Shown in pieces: positions 60,342 to 64,000 of a DNA stretch of 64,000 bases. The notes beneath the pieces were generated by a model, which had not been told where the DNA came from, did no database searches, and saw nothing but the letters and a program-made list of their open reading frames with translations. The number at the start of each line of letters is the position of its first letter. The first letter of the stretch is position 1. Position numbers and translations under genes: made by a program. This stretch comes from an uncultured Bacteroidales bacterium. Lineage in GTDB: Bacteria; Bacteroidota; Bacteroidia; Bacteroidales; Paludibacteraceae. The stretch lies in the NCBI GenBank assembly GCA_902784585.1, contig CACZVM010000005.1:16065-80064 (forward strand), in the 5' to 3' direction.

Positions 60342-61133
60342 TTATTTTACCACGGTAACAACCACCGTCACGGCACTGGCAATGGTGCTGACTACGCTCA
60401 GCCATAGACCTGCGTTGGTGGCACTAATAGCTCGCACTTTGTTGGGCGATACATAGACCACATCGTTCTGCTGCAGGTAGTAATAGGGCGAAGCGAAGAG
60501 AGCAGGACTTGTTAGGTCCAGACGGCCGAACTCCAGCTTGCCGTCATGCTCACGTGTCACCAGCACGTTGTCGCGTCGGCCGTAGGGCGTCAGGTCACCG
60601 GCGGCAGCCAGTGCGTCCAGGATAGTCAGGCGTCCGTTGGTGATCGTTACCCGACCGGGGCGACTCACTTCACCCATCATCGACACTTTAGCATCTACCA
60701 TATTCACTTGCACCAAAGGGTTAACCACCTGATGAGCAAGCAATTGACGGATATGTTCTGCGGCTTCGTCACGCTTCAGTCCTTCCACGTGTATCTTGCC
60801 TAGCACCGGCATCTCTATGTTGCCGTCCTCATCCACACGGTAGGTCTGCAGCATCGGTGTTGTCTGGACGGTGGTGCTACCCGGAGCGTTGAACGTTACG
60901 GCCGGCAGGTTATAGGGCGCTATCGCCTCCTTGTCAAGGGCCGAGACGAAGATAGTCAAGGCATCGCCCGGCTTGATCGCTATCTCTGATATAGATGTGA
61001 AATGGCGGTTGATGGAGTCCGCCGAAGAGGGCACTACATCGTGCAAATAGGTTAATTTCTTCTGTGTCACGCAACCTGTTGTTAATACGGCCGTGGCGGC
61101 TAGAAAGAAAATAAGTTTACTGATCTTATTCAT
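60342..61133 (-). CDS. wza: Polysaccharide export lipoprotein, Wza-like
   Basis: An outer-membrane export lipoprotein of 263 residues. The lipobox is VLTTGC (Cys21), followed by KKLTYLHDV typical for Bacteroidota. The Poly_export domain is seen in IAIKPGDALTIFVSALDKEA and TYRVDEDGNIEMPVLGKIHV; a SLBB domain in KVSMMGEVSRPGRVTITNGR, LTILDALAAAGDLTPYGRRD. The C-terminal helix (GLWLSVVSTIASAVTVVVTV) probably sits in the outer membrane. Own promoter at 61159-61190, divergent from the sigma-54 activator gene. Confidence 0.92.
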   Translation of the reverse strand: MNKISKLIFFLAATAVLTTGCVTQKKLTYLHDVVPSSADSINRHFTSISEIAIKPGDALTIFVSALDKEAIAPYNLPAVTFNAPGSTTVQTTPMLQTYRVDEDGNIEMPVLGKIHVEGLKRDEAAEHIRQLLAHQVVNPLVQVNMVDAKVSMMGEVSRPGRVTITNGRLTILDALAAAGDLTPYGRRDNVLVTREHDGKLEFGRLDLTSPALFASPYYYLQQNDVVYVSPNKVRAISATNAGLWLSVVSTIASAVTVVVTVVK

Positions 61134-61158
61134 TGCGATGAATCCATAAAAGTGGCGA

Positions 61159-61190
61159 CAAAATTACTGCTTTTTTTTGATATACGCAAA
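61159..61190 (-). promoter_or_regulatory. Promoter of wza-wzc-topB
   Basis: Minus-strand TTTG (61187-61190) and TAATTTTG (61159-61166), spacer 20 nt; back to back with the next promoter over a 23-bp core. Confidence 0.82.
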
Positions 61191-61205
61191 TTTTTAATTC
61201 TTTTA

Positions 61206-61237
61206 TTTGCATATGTCATTTTTTTGTAGTACTTTTG
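61206..61237 (+). promoter_or_regulatory. Promoter of the sigma-54 activator gene
   Basis: TTTG (61206-61209) and TACTTTTG (61230-61237), spacer 20 nt. Confidence 0.85.
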
Positions 61238-61258
61238 CATGACATTTTGGCAGTATCT

Positions 61259-62449
61259 ATGACACAACAGGAATTATTAGCCATCAAACAACGATTTGGA
61301 ATCATCGGCCAGAACCCGCAACTCAACCGCGATATCGAGATAGCCGTCCAGGTGGCCCGCACCGATCTGAGTGTACTCATCACCGGTGAGTCGGGTGTGG
61401 GTAAGGAGCATTTTCCTAAGATCATCCATGCCTATTCGGCTCGCAAGCACGGTCCGTATTTCGCCGTCAACTGCGGTGCTATCCCCGAAGGAACCATCGA
61501 TAGCGAACTCTTCGGCCACGAGAAAGGTGCGTTCACCGATGCCAAGTCGGAGCATAAAGGCTATTTCGAGATTGCCGATGGTGGCACCCTCTTCCTCGAC
61601 GAGGTGGGGGAACTGCCCATGCCTACCCAGGTGCGTCTGTTGCGTGTACTCGAGACGGGTGAATACCTGCGGATGGGTTCGGCACAGGTGCGTAAGACGA
61701 ATGTGCGTGTCGTAGCTGCTACCAATCTCAATATGCGTCAGGCCATCGACGACGGACGCTTCCGCGAGGATCTCTACTATCGACTCAACACCGTGGAGAT
61801 ACGTGTACCTGCGCTGCGCGAACGAAAAGAGGATATACCTCTGCTGTTCCGTAAGTTCGCCGTCGATTTCTGCAATCGCTACCAGATGCCGCCTCTTTCG
61901 CTCAACGACGAGGCTACGCGCCTGCTGCAGAACGCCTACTGGCGAGGTAACATCCGCCAGCTCAAGAACCTTGCCGAGCAGATCGCCGTCATCGAGATGG
62001 ATCATCAGATCAATGCTGAGACGCTCCGCAGCTATCTGCCTGTAGAGGAGCACCAGCAGAGCATCGTGCTGCGTGGCAGCAGCCAACCCGCCGGCAAGGA
62101 CTACTCCCACGAGATAGGTATCCTCTATAACATGGTGATGCAGAACAAGAAAGACCTGGAGGATCTTAAGCAACTGCTCTCCGGTGCGCGTCATGATATA
62201 CTTGCCCACTCGTTGCCTACTGAGGAGGTACCGACACGCCATATGGAGGAGGTGCAGGCGGTGGAGGCCGATGAGGAGGAAGAGAGCAATACGCTTGTGA
62301 CTGAGCCTAACCTGCGCGTGGATGATAGCGAGAAAGAACTGATACGCCGTGCACTGGAGCAATCGGGCGGCAACCGTAAGGTGGCGGCCGACAAACTCGG
62401 ACGCTCCGAACGAACGCTATACCGCAAAATCAAGGAATATGGGTTATAG
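61259..62449 (+). CDS. Sigma-54-dependent transcriptional activator (no receiver domain)
   Basis: A 396-residue enhancer-binding protein. It starts almost directly with the AAA+ domain: LITGESGVGKEHFPKIIHAY (Walker A), SELFGHEKGAFTDAKSEHKG (the GAFTDA loop that touches sigma-54), GGTLFLDEVGELPMPTQVRL (Walker B). A C-terminal Fis-type helix-turn-helix (RALEQSGGNRKVAADKLGRS) binds DNA. A poorly conserved linker (GARHDILAHSLPTEEV) separates them. No sensor or receiver domain, so it may act constitutively or through a partner. The neighbours lptE and secG are, from memory, the usual companions in Bacteroidota. Confidence 0.92.
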   Translation: MTQQELLAIKQRFGIIGQNPQLNRDIEIAVQVARTDLSVLITGESGVGKEHFPKIIHAYSARKHGPYFAVNCGAIPEGTIDSELFGHEKGAFTDAKSEHKGYFEIADGGTLFLDEVGELPMPTQVRLLRVLETGEYLRMGSAQVRKTNVRVVAATNLNMRQAIDDGRFREDLYYRLNTVEIRVPALRERKEDIPLLFRKFAVDFCNRYQMPPLSLNDEATRLLQNAYWRGNIRQLKNLAEQIAVIEMDHQINAETLRSYLPVEEHQQSIVLRGSSQPAGKDYSHEIGILYNMVMQNKKDLEDLKQLLSGARHDILAHSLPTEEVPTRHMEEVQAVEADEEEESNTLVTEPNLRVDDSEKELIRRALEQSGGNRKVAADKLGRSERTLYRKIKEYGL

Positions 62450-62461
62450 AAGCGAAAATCA

Positions 62462-62516
62462 GACTAACGAGACACTAACGAGAGACTATCGAAACGAGAG
62501 TGGATCGAGAGTGACT
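62462..62516 (+). repeat. Period-11 array between the activator gene and lptE
   Basis: Five 11-nt units: gactaacgaga, cactaacgaga, gactatcgaaa, cgagagtggat, cgagagtgact. It is the complementary sense of the TCTCG family at 28231 and 36576. Confidence 0.85.
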
Positions 62517-62525
62517 GCTGGTAAA

Positions 62526-63029
62526 ATGCTGCGTATATGCTGCTTTGCGGCCTTATGTCTTTACCTATCTTCCTGTAGTATCAGCTATAAGTTCAACGGA
62601 GCCAACATCAACTATCAGACAACCCATTCTATCTCCATCGCAGATTTTCCCAACAATGCGCCGATGGTCAATCCTTCGCTTAGCAACAACCTTACCGAGG
62701 GTATCCGCGATCTGTATCAACGTCAGACACGACTGGAGATCTTGCGCAAGGGCGGCGATCTCGAACTGGAAGGCGAGATTGTGGGCTATGATATCTCCCA
62801 GGGGGCGATCTCTACCTCCAGCTATGCTACCGAGAGCCGACTCACCATCCGCGTTACTGTCCATTTTACGAATAATATCTACCCCGAACAGTCTTTCGAC
62901 AAGACCTATACGGCCTATCAGACTTTCGATGCCAGCAAACTGTTGAACGACGTACAGGACGAACTTTGCGCTGCGATGATCACCGAGATAGCAGAGAATA
63001 TCTACAACGATACCGTCGCCAAATGGTAA
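62526..63029 (+). CDS. lptE: LptE-like LPS assembly lipoprotein
   Basis: LptE plugs the LptD barrel and helps place LPS in the outer membrane. The 167-residue product has a lipoprotein signal (FAALCLYLSSCSISY, Cys near 17) followed by YKFNGANINYQTTHSISIAD, FPNNAPMVNPSLSNNLTEGI, RDLYQRQTRL and DLELEGEIVGYDISQGAIS, the pattern of Bacteroidota LptE. The start at 62526 is chosen for the signal peptide; the open frame upstream runs through the activator gene and the 11-nt array. Confidence 0.88.
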   Translation: MLRICCFAALCLYLSSCSISYKFNGANINYQTTHSISIADFPNNAPMVNPSLSNNLTEGIRDLYQRQTRLEILRKGGDLELEGEIVGYDISQGAISTSSYATESRLTIRVTVHFTNNIYPEQSFDKTYTAYQTFDASKLLNDVQDELCAAMITEIAENIYNDTVAKW

Positions 63030-63044
63030 TTTTTTTGTAAAAAA

Positions 63045-63076
63045 TTTGCGAGATTAAAAAAAAAGCAGTACCTTTG
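63045..63076 (+). promoter_or_regulatory. Promoter of secG
   Basis: TTTG (63045-63048) and TACCTTTG (63069-63076), spacer 20 nt, giving a leader of about 55 nt. Confidence 0.85.
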
Positions 63077-63138
63077 CAGCCGGTTTGTAGGAGAAACAAA
63101 TTATAAATTTGAAATCATAAATCATAAATTAAATAACT

Positions 63139-63456
63139 ATGTACGTATTTATTACTATTCTTATCGTTATTGCGGCTATCCTGCTGACGCTCCTTGTGCT
63201 GGTTCAGAACAGTAAGGGAGGTGGCCTTGCCGCAGGCTTTGCCAGTGGCAACCAGGTGATGGGTGCGCCGCGTACTGCGGATTTCCTTGAGAAAGCCACA
63301 TGGACGCTTATCGCCATCATCGTCTTCTTCAGTATAGCTGCTACCGGCTTCGTCAAGGGTAACCAGATAGCTGCCGAGCAGCAATCGGCCATCCAGGTCG
63401 AGGAGGCACCTGACGCACAACCGGCTGCAGAAATGCCTGCGCCTGAAGCGGACTAA
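63139..63456 (+). CDS. secG: Preprotein translocase subunit SecG
   Basis: SecG is the small helper of the SecYEG channel. The 105-residue protein has two helices (FITILIVIAAILLTLLVLVQ and LIAIIVFFSIAATGFV) with the conserved cytosolic loop NSKGGGLAAGFASGNQVMGA between them, plus an acidic, Ala/Pro-rich tail. It has its own promoter and a strong terminator. Confidence 0.95.
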   Translation: MYVFITILIVIAAILLTLLVLVQNSKGGGLAAGFASGNQVMGAPRTADFLEKATWTLIAIIVFFSIAATGFVKGNQIAAEQQSAIQVEEAPDAQPAAEMPAPEAD

Positions 63457-63463
63457 ATCCACG

Positions 63464-63490
63464 AAGAGCTCCTCGAGGGCTCTTTTTTTT
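63464..63490 (+). terminator. Terminator of secG
   Basis: AAGAGC (63464-63469) pairs with GCTCTT (63479-63484), with CCTC/GAGG inside, followed by a T-run to 63490. Confidence 0.88.
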
Positions 63491-63689
63491 TGTCTATATA
63501 TCGCGCACGCGTATATATGCGCACACCCGTTCCTTAATTAATAAATTATACGAGCCATTCATAACGGCTAAAACCCCAAATTCCGTCTTTTGACCCATAA
63601 AACACCAAAAATGGCAAAAAAATCCGACCGCTGATAATCAGTGAGTTACGAAAAATAATGCATTTTTTTGCATTTTTTTTATCAAAATA

Positions 63690-63721
63690 TTTGGTCAGTT
63701 CAAAAAAAAGCTGTACCTTTG
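63690..63721 (+). promoter_or_regulatory. Promoter of the rRNA operon
   Basis: TTTG (63690-63693) and TACCTTTG (63714-63721), spacer 20 nt, with a strongly AT-rich block (63655-63690) upstream that could serve as an UP element. Confidence 0.85.
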
Positions 63722-63844
63722 CACTCGCTTTTGAGAAACAAGTGTGTTTCGATTTTCTACCGGAGGCCCGGACATTAAAATTCAGATTCACCTACGTGGA
63801 CCTAATTTTTTGATACAATTAGTGTAGTACAAGAACTGAAAAAG

Positions 63845-63886
63845 TAATTCTTAATTTTTAATTCTTAATTTTGAATTTTTAATTAG
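63845..63886 (+). repeat. Heptamer array (TAATTCT/TAATTTT)n in the rRNA leader
   Basis: Six 7-nt units: taattct, taatttt, taattct, taatttt, gaatttt, taattag. Same AT-rich family as in ispD and kdtA. Confidence 0.88.
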
Positions 63887-63956
63887 GAATAACGGTTCCC
63901 TAAAAATTCTACACTTGATAAATTCGATTATTCTGAGCTATCTTATAATTTCTTTT

Positions 63957-64000
63957 ACAACGAAGAGTTTGATCCTGGCTCAGGATGAACGCTAGCGACA
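63957..64000 (+). rRNA. rrs: 16S rRNA, 5' end (runs off right edge)
   Basis: The sequence GAAGAGTTTGATCCTGGCTC followed by AGGATGAACGCTAGCGACA is the conserved start of bacterial 16S rRNA; GCTAGCGACA is a form common in Bacteroidales. Only about 44 nt lie in the window. The exact mature 5' end is uncertain by a few nt. Confidence 0.97.

Larger units (their letters stand above)
63457..63956 (+). other. 500-nt region: secG terminator, rRNA promoter and leader
   Basis: No gene. It contains the secG terminator (63464-63490), an imperfect palindrome around 63495 (TATATA...CGCG-CA-CGCG-TATATA), an AT-rich block before the rRNA promoter (63690-63721), a leader of about 230 nt and a heptamer array at 63845-63886. 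Confidence 0.75.

Noticed and set aside
61277-62362. 361-codon minus-strand frame opposite the sigma-54 activator
   Set aside because: Antisense to a gene with clear Walker and GAFTDA motifs; no promoter on the minus strand.
63495-63540. A small RNA gene between secG and the rRNA operon
   Set aside because: Only an imperfect palindrome is visible; no promoter precedes it.

Overview
The window is a chromosomal segment of a Bacteroidota bacterium, most likely of the order Bacteroidales. The evidence is a set of genes typical of that phylum (SprA of the type IX secretion system, GldG, DUF5683, DUF1599, a BT_3928-like DoxX protein, YfhO, Wza/Wzc in Bacteroides style), repeated promoters of the TTTG-N19/20-TAnnTTTG type with almost no Shine-Dalgarno sequences, and a 16S rRNA 5' end with a Bacteroidales-like start at the right edge. 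I cannot name a genus from the sequence alone.

Left part (1-6.5 kb): the N-terminal part of sprA runs off the left edge behind ruvA. It is followed by a lipoprotein, an unrecognised gene, a DUF1963/YwqG-like gene and a scarred stretch in which the first 30 codons of a second thiL copy survive next to an unrecognised gene (5351-6031). Intact thiL follows. From 6.5 to 18.6 kb all genes point right: thiL, kdsC, ispD, kdsD (Kdo and isoprenoid precursors), then an AT-richer envelope-polysaccharide cluster holding a cytidylyltransferase-PLP enzyme fusion, an ornithine cyclodeaminase/mu-crystallin homologue, a CDP-glycerol glycerophosphotransferase-like protein, YfhO and two glycosyltransferases.

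From 28.2 down to 18.6 kb a ten-gene leftward operon with mostly 4-nt start/stop overlaps carries gldG, a LysM/receptor-like protein, a PorT-like outer-membrane protein, a GT9 enzyme, parA, parB, DUF5683, an MltD-type lytic transglycosylase, a MerR regulator and a GT2 enzyme. A parvulin chaperone lies just upstream and is divergent from an NrnA-type DHH phosphoesterase. At 31.2-37 kb lie a giant surface protein and a small protein with a sortase-type C-terminal tail, followed by glycogen phosphorylase. From 39.8 to 49.9 kb is the leftward division/cell-wall cluster mraZ-rsmH-ftsL-ftsI-murE-mraY-murD-ftsW-murG, which stops at murG. From 50.2 to 54.4 kb come a DoxX-like protein, DUF1599, hisS and kdtA. 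tsaD and an exosortase-like gene point right at 54.5-56.1 kb. wza-wzc-topB point left at 56.1-61.1 kb. A sigma-54 activator, an LptE-like lipoprotein and secG lead to an rRNA operon whose 16S gene begins at the right edge.

Two genome-style patterns stand out. First, short tandem arrays with periods of 7, 10 or 11 nt recur through the window. The 7-nt arrays occur inside the reading frames of thiL, ispD, kdtA and tsaD (and, in looser form, rsmH), in several gene spacers and in the rRNA leader. Second, divergent promoter pairs share fixed geometries: two pairs have an identical 15-bp core between and including the -33 boxes, and three have a 23-bp core. Other points worth following are the exosortase with a possible substrate in the same window, and the cytidylyltransferase-PLP fusion cluster, which may make a CDP-activated amino-alcohol.
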